Shown here piece by piece: positions 54,348 to 62,016 of a DNA stretch of 64,000 nucleotides. The notes beneath the pieces were generated by a model. It had not been told where the DNA came from, ran no database searches, and worked only from the letters and a program-made list of their open reading frames with translations. Position 1 is the first letter of the stretch. Each line of letters opens with the position of its first letter. Location: NCBI RefSeq assembly GCF_902833145.1, contig NZ_CADFEN010000004.1, positions 310,001-374,000 on the forward strand, written 5' to 3'. Made by a program: the position numbers and the translations under genes. This DNA comes from Burkholderia sp. BCC0506. Lineage in GTDB: Bacteria; Pseudomonadota; Gammaproteobacteria; Burkholderiales; Burkholderiaceae.

Positions 54348-55325
54348 ATGGGTGAATCCGCCAACCGGACGAAGCAGCGCGCAGACGGTCGCCGGCTGTC
54401 CGGCCGGTCCGCCGCGATGCGCACGCTGCTCGGCCGTATCGAGAGAATCGCACCGACCCGTGCGAGCGTGATGATTGCCGGCGAAAGCGGGGTCGGCAAG
54501 GACATCGTCGCGCGCCGGCTGCACGATCTCAGCGCGCGGCGCGACGGCCCGTTCGTGCCGATGAACTGCGGCGCGATCCCGCCCGACCTTGCCGAGGCGC
54601 AACTGTTCGGGCACGAGAAAGGCAGCTTCACCGGTGCGACCACGCAGCGCGAAGGTTTCTTCGAAGCCGCGCGCGGCGGCACGCTGTTGCTCGACGAGAT
54701 CGCGGAAATGCCCGCGGCGCTGCAGGTGAAGCTGCTGCGGGCGATCGAGTCGAACACGATCGTGCGCGTGGGCGGCACCGAATCGATTCCGCTCGACGTG
54801 CGGTTCGTGTCGGCCACCCGCCACAATCCGGCCGACGCCGTGCGCGACGGCCGCTTGCGCGAGGACCTGTTCTACCGGCTCGCCGCGTTCGCGATCTACG
54901 TGCCGCCGCTGCGCCAGCGCGACGGCGACGTCGAGACGATCGCGCAGGAGTTCGTCGACACGCTGAACGCGCGGCATCGCGCGCACAAGCGCCTGACCGA
55001 CGCGGCGATCGCCGCGTTGCGCGCGTATTCGTGGCCCGGCAACGTGCGCGAACTGCGCAACACGATCGAGCGCGCGTACATCCTGTCGGACGACGGCATC
55101 GACGTCGCGTTGCCGAAGCAGCCGATGCCGGCGGCCGACAGCACGTCGGCGGGCGCGATGGCGCTGCCGCTCGGCGCGACGTTGCACCACGCGCAGCAGC
55201 GCTTCATCGCGGAGACGCTGCGTCACTTCGACGGCAACAAGCCGCGCGCGGCCAAGGCGCTCGGCATCAGCCTGAAGACGCTCTACAACCGGCTCGCGCT
55301 GATGCGCGACCGGGGCGGCTCGTGA
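54348..55325 (+). CDS. Sigma-54-dependent activator without receiver domain
   Basis: A 325-residue bacterial enhancer-binding protein with only the AAA+ and Fis domains. AAA+ features: Walker A IAGESGVGKDIVAR, the sigma-54 contact loop KGSFTGATTQREG (GSFTGA form of GAFTGA), Walker B GGTLLLDEIAEMP, the Arg fingers in LREDLFYRLAAFAI, and a C-terminal Fis-type HTH (AAKALGISLKTLYNRLALMRD). No receiver or sensory domain precedes it, so activity must be controlled by expression or a partner. ATG at 54348-54350 is taken; an upstream ATG at 54285 is in frame. Divergent from the hybrid kinase. Confidence 0.92.
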   Translation: MGESANRTKQRADGRRLSGRSAAMRTLLGRIERIAPTRASVMIAGESGVGKDIVARRLHDLSARRDGPFVPMNCGAIPPDLAEAQLFGHEKGSFTGATTQREGFFEAARGGTLLLDEIAEMPAALQVKLLRAIESNTIVRVGGTESIPLDVRFVSATRHNPADAVRDGRLREDLFYRLAAFAIYVPPLRQRDGDVETIAQEFVDTLNARHRAHKRLTDAAIAALRAYSWPGNVRELRNTIERAYILSDDGIDVALPKQPMPAADSTSAGAMALPLGATLHHAQQRFIAETLRHFDGNKPRAAKALGISLKTLYNRLALMRDRGGS

Positions 55326-55367
55326 GCGGCGCGGCCCGCACGCCGCGGGCCGCCGGCTGCCGGCCGC

Positions 55368-55640
55368 TCAGGCGACCTTGAACTGCCCGACCGTCGTCGC
55401 CAGCGCGTTCGCCTGCGACTGCAGCGCGGTGGCCGCCGCGGTCGACTGTTCGACGAGCGCCGCGTTCTGCTGCACCATTTCGTCGAGCTGCGTGACCGCG
55501 CGGTTCACTTCCTGGATGCCGCGCGTCTGCTCGTTCGCCGCGTGCGTGATCTCGGAGATGATGGTCGTCACGTTCGACACGTTGGACACGATCTCGCGCA
55601 TCGTGTCGCCCGCCTGGCGCACCTGCCCGGACCCGGCCGA
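55368..55640 (-). pseudogene. Chemoreceptor (MCP) C-terminal remnant fused by deletion
   Basis: The last about 90 residues of a methyl-accepting chemotaxis protein. VRQAGDTMREIVSNVSNVTT, ISEITHAANEQTRGIQEVNR and TQLDEMVQQNAALVEQSTAA are the distal part of the MCP signalling domain, and the frame runs to a normal C-terminus (QANALATTVGQFKVA). There is no sensor, HAMP or hairpin-tip region, so it cannot signal. At about 55630-55645 the sequence switches, in another frame, to the 5' part of the oxidoreductase gene upstream. A deletion must have removed most of the MCP gene. Confidence 0.82.
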
Positions 55641-56367
55641 CGCGCTCGGCCGACAGCGTCGCGCCGCCGGACGTCGCGATCCGCCAGCGCCCGTCGGCGC
55701 GCGTCAGCCCGACGGCGCGGGTCAACCCGTGTACGACCGCCCCGCTCGTCTGCGCGGCACGCACGAGGCCGCGCGTATAGCTGAGCGGCTGCACGCTGCC
55801 GGCGCGGCGATCGATCCAGCCGCCCGCATACGCCGGCGTGCCGAGCCGTCGGGCGACGTCGTCGCGGCTCAGCACGTCGACCGGCGCGCCGCGCGCGGCC
55901 CATTGCTGCGCGCGGCGTGCGACCGTGTCGAGCATCGCGGCGGTCGGTGCCGGCTGAATCCAGCCGCTGCGACGCGCATCGCAGTCGATCGCGTGCCGCG
56001 CGATCAGGTCGAACACGGTATCGGCCGCGCCGCCGACGATGCCGGCAAGCTGCTCGCCCGCCTCGTCGCCGAACCGGCGGACCAGTTCGTCGGGGTCGTA
56101 TTTCAGCCCGGGGATCACTTGACCGCCGTTACGGCCCGATGCGCCCCAGCCCGGCTGCGCGCCGTCGATCACGCGGACGTTCACGCCGCGCTCGGCCAGG
56201 TGAAGTGCAGTCGACAGGCCCGTGAAGCCGGCGCCGACGATCGCCACGTCGCACGACACCGACGCGTCGAGCGCGGGCGTATCGGGCGCCGGGGCGGCGG
56301 TTGCCGCCCACAGCGAGTCGGGCCACGGCGAATCGGGCCATCCGGGTGCCGCGTTCGTTGCGCTCAT
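55640..56367 (-). pseudogene. FAD-dependent oxidoreductase (PuuB-like) 5' remnant
   Basis: The first about 243 residues of a D-amino-acid oxidase-fold FAD enzyme, like gamma-glutamylputrescine oxidoreductase (usual length about 430). The Rossmann motif SCDVAIVGAGFTGLSTALHLAERG is intact, and RSGWIQPAPTAAMLDT, ARRLGTPAYAGG and DGRWRIATSGGATLSAERV follow. From there the frame reads chemoreceptor DNA out of phase and codes nonsense. About 190 catalytic-domain residues are lost. The start ATG overlaps the stop of the ABC ATPase gene by four bases, so the remnant is still the last gene of the transporter operon. Confidence 0.83.
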
Positions 56368-57119
56368 GGTCGATCCGGGGTATCGGCGCTATCCGACGCC
56401 AGCAGGCGACGCAGGAATTCCTGCGTGCGAGGGTGCGTCGGCTGCGTGAGCACGGCGCGCGCCGGTCCGCTTTCGCAGATGGTGCCGTCGTGCAGGAAGC
56501 ACACGCGATCGGCCACCTCGCGGGCGAACGCCATTTCGTGCGTGACGACCACCATGGTCATCCCGTCGCGGGCGAGCGCGCGCATCACGCCGAGCACTTC
56601 GCCGACGAGCTCGGGGTCGAGCGCCGAGGTCGGCTCGTCGAACAGGATCGCCTGCGGCTCCATCGCGAGCGCGCGCGCGATCGCGACGCGCTGCTGCTGC
56701 CCGCCCGACAGCTCCGACGGGTACGCATGCATCCGATGCGCGAGCCCGACCTTGTCGAGCAGCGCGGCGGCCTGCTCGCGCGCTTGCGCGGCCGGCATGC
56801 GCCGCACGTGCACGGGCCCTTCCATCACGTTCTCGAGCGCCGTGCGATGCGCGAACAGGTTGAAGCGCTGGAACACCATGCCGACCCGCATGCGCAGCTC
56901 GTGGATCCGCTTCGAATGCGCGTCCACCTTCACGCCGTCGATCGTGATCGAGCCTTCGTCGTAGGTCTCGAAGCCGTTGATACAGCGCAGCACCGTCGAC
57001 TTGCCGGAACCGGACGGGCCGATCAGGCACACGACCTCCCCCTGTTGCACGTCGAGGCTCACACCCTTGAGCACCGCGTGCTGCTGAAACCGTTTATGTA
57101 TCGACTCGATCCGGATCAT
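56364..57119 (-). CDS. Polar amino acid ABC transporter ATP-binding protein
   Basis: A 251-residue ATPase of the HisP/GlnQ type. Walker A GPSGSGKSTVLRCINGFE, Q-loop GMVFQRFNLFAH, signature YPSELSGGQQQRVAIARALA, Walker B ILFDEPTSALDPELV and switch VVTHEM are all intact. ATG at 57117-57119 overlaps the permease stop by four bases; its own stop overlaps the oxidoreductase remnant start. It energises uptake of an amino acid or polyamine-like compound; the downstream amine oxidase-like remnant would fit a gamma-glutamylated amine or similar substrate, which is inference. Confidence 0.95.
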   Translation of the reverse strand: MIRIESIHKRFQQHAVLKGVSLDVQQGEVVCLIGPSGSGKSTVLRCINGFETYDEGSITIDGVKVDAHSKRIHELRMRVGMVFQRFNLFAHRTALENVMEGPVHVRRMPAAQAREQAAALLDKVGLAHRMHAYPSELSGGQQQRVAIARALAMEPQAILFDEPTSALDPELVGEVLGVMRALARDGMTMVVVTHEMAFAREVADRVCFLHDGTICESGPARAVLTQPTHPRTQEFLRRLLASDSADTPDRP

Positions 57120-57772
57120 GCGCCCCTCCTCGGTGCGAGCCGCTTGCCGAGCCGGTTCACGCCGAACATCAGCGGCAGGCCGAGCGCGAGATACAGCAGC
57201 GCGACGAGCGTGTAGACGCTCATGTTCTGGAACGTCGACGACGCGATCAACTGGCCGGCGCGCGTGATTTCCGCGACCGTGATGGTCGACGCGACCGACG
57301 AATCCTTCAGCAGCATCACGAGCGTGTTGCCGTACGGCGGCAGCGCGATGCGAAACGCCTGCGGCAGCACCACGCGCCGCATGATCATCGGGCCGCGCAT
57401 GCCGATTGCCTGTGCGGCTTCGATCTGGCCGCGGTCGATCGCCTCGATGCCGGCGCGGAAGTTCTCGGCCTGATACGCCGAATATGCGATGCCGAGGCCG
57501 AGCACGCCGGCCTGGAACGCCGACAGTTGCACGCCGAGATCGGGCAGCACGAAGTACATGTAGAACAGCTGCACGATGATCGGCAGCCCGCGGATCACGT
57601 TGACGATCGTGCTGCCGGCCGTCGATACGGCACGATTGCGCGACACCTTCAGCAGCGCGAGGATCAGCCCGAGCACCGAACTGAGCACGAACGCGCACGC
57701 GGTGATCTCGACCGTGACCACCGCGCCCTTCAACAGGATCGGCAGGAAATCGATCGCGTTCTGGAAAAACAT
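57116..57772 (-). CDS. Polar amino acid ABC transporter permease
   Basis: A 218-residue HisM/GlnP-type permease with five transmembrane helices. The conserved features are VIRGLPIIVQLFYMYFVLPD in the first third, and the ATPase-contact loop EAAQAIGMRGPMIMRRVVLP (the EAA motif), followed by the ALPPYGNTLVMLLKDSSVAS region of the HAAA family. ATG at 57770-57772. Next gene (ATPase) overlaps by four bases; the binding protein gene ends 88 bases upstream. A single permease gene implies a homodimeric channel. Confidence 0.95.
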   Translation of the reverse strand: MFFQNAIDFLPILLKGAVVTVEITACAFVLSSVLGLILALLKVSRNRAVSTAGSTIVNVIRGLPIIVQLFYMYFVLPDLGVQLSAFQAGVLGLGIAYSAYQAENFRAGIEAIDRGQIEAAQAIGMRGPMIMRRVVLPQAFRIALPPYGNTLVMLLKDSSVASTITVAEITRAGQLIASSTFQNMSVYTLVALLYLALGLPLMFGVNRLGKRLAPRRGA

Positions 57773-57860
57773 GAGGTCTCCTATGCGACGGCCGGACCGC
57801 GCGCCGCCGCGGATGCCCGCGACGCGCGGGCGAAACCGGTCAGGAAGCGAATGCCGACGC

Positions 57861-58637
57861 TCAGCTCATGTGCCACTTCTGCAGGATCTGCTGCAGCGTG
57901 CCGTCGCTCTTCATCTTGCGAATCGCGCCGTTGAGCTGTTCGAGTGTCGCGTTGTCCCCCTTGCGCACGATGAAGCACACCTGCCCTTTCACGACGCTCT
58001 GGTATTCGGGCACGAGCCGCACCTGGCGATTGACGCCGTGCTCGATCTGGTACGCGACGATCGGCTGGTCGGCGAAGCCGGCCTTGATGCGCCCGAGCGC
58101 GACGTCGCGCATGATGTCGGCGATCGAATCGTAGGTCCGGACTTCCTTGAAGATGCCCTTCTTGTTGAGCGCATCGACGAATGCCGTGCCGACCTGCGCG
58201 CCGACCACCTGCCCCTTGAAATCGTCCATCGACGTATAGCGGCCCGGATCGTCGGCCTTCACGATCAGGCCCTCGCCGAACGTGTAGACGGTGTCGGAGA
58301 AATCGACGACCTGCTGGCGCGCCGGCGTCTTCAGCATCGCGGCCGAGATGATGTCGATCTTCTGCGTGGTGAGCGACGGGATCAGCGCCGAGAACACGGT
58401 CTGCTGCACGTCGACGCGAAACCCGGCCGACTTTCCGGCCGCGGTGATCGCATCGACCATCATCCCCTGGATCGAATTGCTCTTGACGTCGAGAAACGTG
58501 AACGGCACGCCGGTGGCCGTCGCGCCGACCTTCAGCGTCGGCTCGGCTGCACCGGCGCCCGCCGATGCGGCGGACAGGGCGATACAGGTGGCGAAACCGG
58601 CGGCCAGTGCGCCGAACCGCTTGATGAACGAAACCAT
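57861..58637 (-). CDS. Amino acid-binding periplasmic protein (SBP_bac_3)
   Basis: A 258-residue solute-binding protein. Signal peptide ends about residue 30 (SAASAGAGAAEP). Lobe motifs: LKVGATATGVPFTFLD, SLTTQKIDIISAAMLKTPAR (family signature with KIDIISA), FSDTVYTFGEGLIVK and GQVVGAQVGTAFVD. It heads the four-gene ABC operon, with AAGGAGA upstream of ATG 58635-58637. The promoter region carries two palindromes and the divergent IclR gene, so it is probably IclR-regulated. Confidence 0.93.
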   Translation of the reverse strand: MVSFIKRFGALAAGFATCIALSAASAGAGAAEPTLKVGATATGVPFTFLDVKSNSIQGMMVDAITAAGKSAGFRVDVQQTVFSALIPSLTTQKIDIISAAMLKTPARQQVVDFSDTVYTFGEGLIVKADDPGRYTSMDDFKGQVVGAQVGTAFVDALNKKGIFKEVRTYDSIADIMRDVALGRIKAGFADQPIVAYQIEHGVNRQVRLVPEYQSVVKGQVCFIVRKGDNATLEQLNGAIRKMKSDGTLQQILQKWHMS

Positions 58638-58743
58638 GACGTCTCCTTCTCGAATAACCCGGTGCGCCGGCCGGTCGCTGATCGACACTGCGACGATGGC
58701 TCGATCTTAAAACGAATCAAAAACATCGCAAATAGATTTTTGC

Positions 58744-58760
58744 GTATCGATATTCGATAC
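58744..58760. promoter_or_regulatory. Palindrome GTATCGA-N3-TCGATAC (putative IclR operator, copy 1)
   Basis: A perfect 7-3-7 inverted repeat in the divergent region between the ABC operon and the IclR-type gene. A related palindrome begins 22 bases downstream. Similar TCGATA cores suggest one protein binds both. Confidence 0.7.
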
Positions 58761-58765
58761 GATAT

Positions 58766-58781
58766 GATTCGATATCGAATC
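58766..58781. promoter_or_regulatory. Palindrome GATTCGATATCGAATC (putative IclR operator, copy 2)
   Basis: A perfect 16-bp palindrome 16 bases before the IclR-type start. With the copy at 58744 it forms a two-site operator between divergent genes, likely for autorepression and control of the amino-acid ABC operon. Confidence 0.72.
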
Positions 58782-58797
58782 GATCGCGCCCCTCGCC

Positions 58798-59589
58798 ATG
58801 GAAACGTCGTCCGACCAAGCAAACGACCTGCTGTTCAACCAGTCGCTGGAAAAAGGGCTGAACGTGCTGCGCGCGTTCAGCGCGAAGCGCCGCACGATGA
58901 CGCTGGCGGAAGTGGCGGATGCGGCGGGCATGACGAAAAGCTCCGCGCAGCGGATGGTCTATACGCTCGAGAAGCTCGGCTACATCCGCAAGCATCCGGT
59001 CACGCGGCGTTATCAGCTCACGCCGCACGTGATGCGGATCGGCTTCAACTATCTCGCGGCCGATACGTTGATCGACGTCGCGAATCCGTTCCTGTCCGAG
59101 CTCACGAACCTGACCGGCGAAACCACCAACCTCACCGAGCCGGACGAAGATGAAATGGTGTACGTCGCGCGTTTCGTGTCGACGAAGTTCGTGCCGATCC
59201 ACATGCCGATCGGCAGCCGTATCCCGATGTACTGCACCGGCAGCGGCCGCGCGTTCCTGAGCGCGTTGCCGCCGGAAGAAGCGCGTGTGCGGCTCGACGG
59301 CATGGCGCGCACGCCGCATACGCCGCGCACGGTCACGGCGCTCGACGATCTCGTCGCGTTGCTCGACGGCGCGCGGCGCGAAGGCTACGCGACCAATCAG
59401 GAGGAGCTGTTCATCGGCGACATGTCGATCGCGGCGCCCGTGCTCGGCAGCCAGGGGCAGCCGGTCGCGGCCGTGCACGTGGTCGCGCCGACGAGCCGCT
59501 GGACGTTCGACGATGCACGCCGCAAGCTCGCGCCGGCTGTGATCGACTGCGCGCGCGGGATCAGCAATTCGATCCGGACGCTTGAATAG
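58798..59589 (+). CDS. IclR-family regulator (KdgR-like) of the divergent ABC operon
   Basis: A 263-residue IclR regulator. Winged HTH at about 30-85 (MTLAEVADAAGMTKSSAQRM, then VYTLEKLGYIRKHPVTRRYQ), effector domain about 100-260 with MPIGSRIPMYCTGSGRAFLS and the ATNQEELFIGDMSIAAPVLG ligand loop. ATG at 58798-58800. It is divergent from the amino-acid ABC operon with two palindromes between, which fits autoregulation and control of the transporter. Followed by a hairpin with TTT at 59615. Confidence 0.92.
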   Translation: METSSDQANDLLFNQSLEKGLNVLRAFSAKRRTMTLAEVADAAGMTKSSAQRMVYTLEKLGYIRKHPVTRRYQLTPHVMRIGFNYLAADTLIDVANPFLSELTNLTGETTNLTEPDEDEMVYVARFVSTKFVPIHMPIGSRIPMYCTGSGRAFLSALPPEEARVRLDGMARTPHTPRTVTALDDLVALLDGARREGYATNQEELFIGDMSIAAPVLGSQGQPVAAVHVVAPTSRWTFDDARRKLAPAVIDCARGISNSIRTLE

Positions 59590-59614
59590 CGGCAGCGAAA
59601 CGGAAGGCGGTGGT

Positions 59615-59642
59615 ACGCCGTTGCATGGCGCAACGGCGTTTG
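59615..59642 (+). terminator. Hairpin terminator after the IclR gene
   Basis: A perfect 10-bp stem with a five-base loop (59615-59639) followed by TTTGA, between the convergent IclR and Tai4-type genes. Works best for the plus strand. Confidence 0.65.
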
Positions 59643-59646
59643 ACCG

Positions 59647-60099
59647 CTACCGCGGCTTCGACGCATGCTCGCTCCGGTAGGTACGGTTCGGGCGCGATAC
59701 GAGTTGCTTCGCTGCAGCGTCCAGTTCCTTGCCGTGATACAGATCGATGCACTTCAGGAAGTCGAACTTCACGTCCCTGACCTCCGGTTCGACAACCGGA
59801 TTCCGATAGTCGCGAGCCAGATACTTCGCGACCAGCGCGTGAATGACGTCCGGCGCACGTTCCATGTCGTAGTAGGTCCAGTCGCGCAAAGCGCTGATGC
59901 TGCTGCCTATGTCCTTGCTCGCGCCGGACTCAGGCTTGCAAGCGGTAGCCAGGCACTCCGCGAGCACCATGTCCTTGAAGTTCTGGAGGTAAGTTCGTGA
60001 ACCGGCCTCGGGCGAGGTTTGTGCGGAGTCCTTCGCCACGACCCTCGCCGGTTGAAGCGCGATGCACATCAACATGGCGGCGATCCAGACTCCCCTCAT
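59647..60099 (-). CDS. Tai4-family T6SS amidase immunity protein (orphan)
   Basis: A 150-residue secreted protein of the Tai4 type, which neutralises the Tae4 peptidoglycan amidase delivered by type VI secretion. A signal peptide ends about residue 23 (PARVVAKDS). The body has FKDMVLAECLATACKPES, SSISALRDWTYYDMERAPDV, LVAKYLARDYRNPVVE and KFDFLKCIDLYHGKELDAAA, matching the family's Cys pair and KCIDL(Y/F) signature. ATG at 60097-60099 follows GGAGCC. No amidase effector or T6SS gene is in the window, so this is an orphan immunity gene, as kept against competitors' effectors. Confidence 0.78.
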   Translation of the reverse strand: MRGVWIAAMLMCIALQPARVVAKDSAQTSPEAGSRTYLQNFKDMVLAECLATACKPESGASKDIGSSISALRDWTYYDMERAPDVIHALVAKYLARDYRNPVVEPEVRDVKFDFLKCIDLYHGKELDAAAKQLVSRPNRTYRSEHASKPR

Positions 60100-60355
60100 G
60101 ACAGGCTCCAAAAATTTGCGCGATCGGTACGATACCGCGCGCCTGGTTCGTTGAAGTAACAATGGTCGTGACGCTGGATGCTCGCCTCGATCGCCATCCC
60201 CCCGCCGTGGCGCGAGAATCGGATCAACTCCCAACGCGGAAAAGTATTGCCGACTGTCGCGCGCAGCCTCTTCGCCCCACCCAACCCCTCGTTTTCCCCG
60301 ATCCCGTTCGCCTTGACTCCGCCGCGCCGATCGACAAAACTTCGCATATCTACAG

Positions 60356-60365
60356 TGTGATCACA
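60356..60365. promoter_or_regulatory. Palindrome TGTGATCACA upstream of the GntR-type gene
   Basis: A perfect 10-bp palindrome about 30 bases before the regulator start, with a nearby AGATC repeat. It fits a GntR/FadR-type or CRP-type half-site arrangement; the binding protein is not known. Confidence 0.55.
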
Positions 60366-60395
60366 GATCGCAGATCAAACCCAGGAGACCCCGCC

Positions 60396-61106
60396 TTGCC
60401 GCCCCGTATCGTCCCGCCCGCACTGAAAGCCATCGAACAGGAAACGATGGGAGACAAGGTCTACCAGCAACTGCGCGAAGCGCTGATGAGCGGCCGCTTC
60501 GCGCCTGGCCAGGCGCTGAGCCTGCGCAGCGTCGCCGAGGCAGTCGGCTCGTCGACGATGCCGGTGCGTGCCGCGCTCACGCGGCTGCGCGCCGAACGCG
60601 CACTGGTCGACGGCCCGAACCGCGCGCTCGTCGTCCCGCCGATGACGCTCGACATGCTCGACGAACTGCGCGACGTGCGCATCGCGCTCGAAGGCTGCAT
60701 CGCCGAGCGCGCGTGCGCTCGGATGACCGACGCGCAGATCGCGGCGGTGCGCAAGACCTGCGAGACGATGCAGGCCCACGTCGAAGCCGGCCGCTCGCGC
60801 GCCTACCTGCAAAGCAATTTCGCGTTCCACAGCGCGATCTACGCGCACGGCGCCAGCGAAAGCACGCTCGCGATCGTCGAGAACCTGTGGATGCGCGTCG
60901 GCCCGTTCCTCAACATGGTCGCGCTCGACATCCCGCACATGCGGCGCTCGATGGATGCGCACCGCGCGATCGTCGATGCGCTCGAACGGCGCGACGGCGC
61001 GGGCGTGCGGGCCGGCATCGCGCTCGACATCGGCGGCGCCGCGCACGATCTCGCCGAGACGCTGCGGGCCGAGCAGACGCCGCGGACCGTGAACGCGAAG
61101 CCGTAG
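60396..61106 (+). CDS. GntR-family regulator (FadR subgroup)
   Basis: A 236-residue GntR regulator. Winged HTH at about 18-80: MGDKVYQQLREALMSGRFAP, LSLRSVAEAVGSSTMPVRAA, LTRLRAERALVDG. The C-terminal FCD effector domain (about 95-220) has LRDVRIALEGCIAERACARM, NFAFHSAIYAHGASESTLAIVE and MDAHRAIVDALERRDGAGV with metal-binding Asp/His residues. The start is taken as TTG at 60396-60398 with AGGAGA eight bases upstream; ATG at 60447 is a fallback that would cut the first 17 residues. It leads the SDR-BKACE-MFS set and probably regulates it. Confidence 0.9.
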   Translation: MPPRIVPPALKAIEQETMGDKVYQQLREALMSGRFAPGQALSLRSVAEAVGSSTMPVRAALTRLRAERALVDGPNRALVVPPMTLDMLDELRDVRIALEGCIAERACARMTDAQIAAVRKTCETMQAHVEAGRSRAYLQSNFAFHSAIYAHGASESTLAIVENLWMRVGPFLNMVALDIPHMRRSMDAHRAIVDALERRDGAGVRAGIALDIGGAAHDLAETLRAEQTPRTVNAKP

Positions 61107-61174
61107 CGGTCGCCTGCCGCGGCCGCCCGACACGCGAGCGGCCGCAACTACACCAACGATGGAGACAACCCGGC

Positions 61175-61981
61175 ATGACAGCTTCCGACCTGCTGAAACC
61201 CTATGACGGCCTGCGCGTCCTCGTGACGGGCGGCGCGTCGGGCATCGGCCTCGAAATCGCGGACGCGTTCGCCGAATGCGGCGCGCGTGTGCACGTGTGC
61301 GATGCGTCGCCAGCCGCGATCGCGGCGCTCGCCGACCGGCCGCCGCGCGCCGCGGCCGGCGCGATCGGCGCGACGCTGGCCGACGTATCCGACCCGGCCG
61401 CCGTCGAACGCGTGTTCGCCGACGTGTCGACCACGCTCGGCGGCCTCGACGTGCTGGTCAACAACGCGGGCATCGCCGGCCCGACCGGCGGCATCGACGA
61501 GATCGACCCCGTGCAGTGGGAGCAAACCGTCGCGATCAACCTGAACGCGCAATTCCAGTTCGCGCGCCGCGCGGTGCCGTTGCTGCGCGAGTCGAAGCAC
61601 GGCGGCGCGATCATCGCGCTGTCGTCGGTCGCCGGCCGGCTCGGCTACGCGTTCCGCACGCCGTATGCGGCCACCAAATGGGCAGTGGTCGGCCTCGTGA
61701 AAAGCCTCGCGATCGAGCTGGGGCCGCACGGCATCCGCGTGAACGCGATCCAGCCCGGCATCGTGCGCGGCCCGCGAATGCGCCGCGTGATCGAGGCGCG
61801 CGCGCAGCAGCTCGGCATCGGCCACGACCAAATGGAGCAGCGCTATCTCGAGAAGATCTCGCTGCGGCGCATGACCGATCCGGCGGAGATCGCCGCGACC
61901 GCGCTGTTCCTGTGCTCGCCGGGCGGGCATGGCATCACCGGGCAGGCGATCTCCGTCTGCGGCAACGTCGAAGTGCTCTGA
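61175..61981 (+). CDS. Short-chain dehydrogenase/reductase
   Basis: A 268-residue classical SDR. Cofactor motif VLVTGGASGIGLEIADAFAE (TGxxxGxG), NNAG in LDVLVNNAGIAGPTGG, the catalytic Ser (SSVAG) and Y-x-x-x-K in TPYAATKWAVVGLVKS, and the IQPGIVRGPRM loop. The sequence after the active site is about family length and closes with GQAISVCGNVEVL. ATG at 61175-61177 follows TGGAGA. It lies between the GntR and BKACE genes; with the latter it should act on a beta-hydroxy or beta-keto acid in the same pathway, by inference. Confidence 0.93.
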   Translation: MTASDLLKPYDGLRVLVTGGASGIGLEIADAFAECGARVHVCDASPAAIAALADRPPRAAAGAIGATLADVSDPAAVERVFADVSTTLGGLDVLVNNAGIAGPTGGIDEIDPVQWEQTVAINLNAQFQFARRAVPLLRESKHGGAIIALSSVAGRLGYAFRTPYAATKWAVVGLVKSLAIELGPHGIRVNAIQPGIVRGPRMRRVIEARAQQLGIGHDQMEQRYLEKISLRRMTDPAEIAATALFLCSPGGHGITGQAISVCGNVEVL

Positions 61982-62016
61982 CGCCTCCTGCATCGTTCAT
62001 CGAAAGGAATCCATCC

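Noticed and set aside
55331-55353. Terminator for the sigma-54 activator gene
   Set aside because: A perfect 9-bp stem is present just past the stop, but it lacks a T run, so I did not list it as a terminator.
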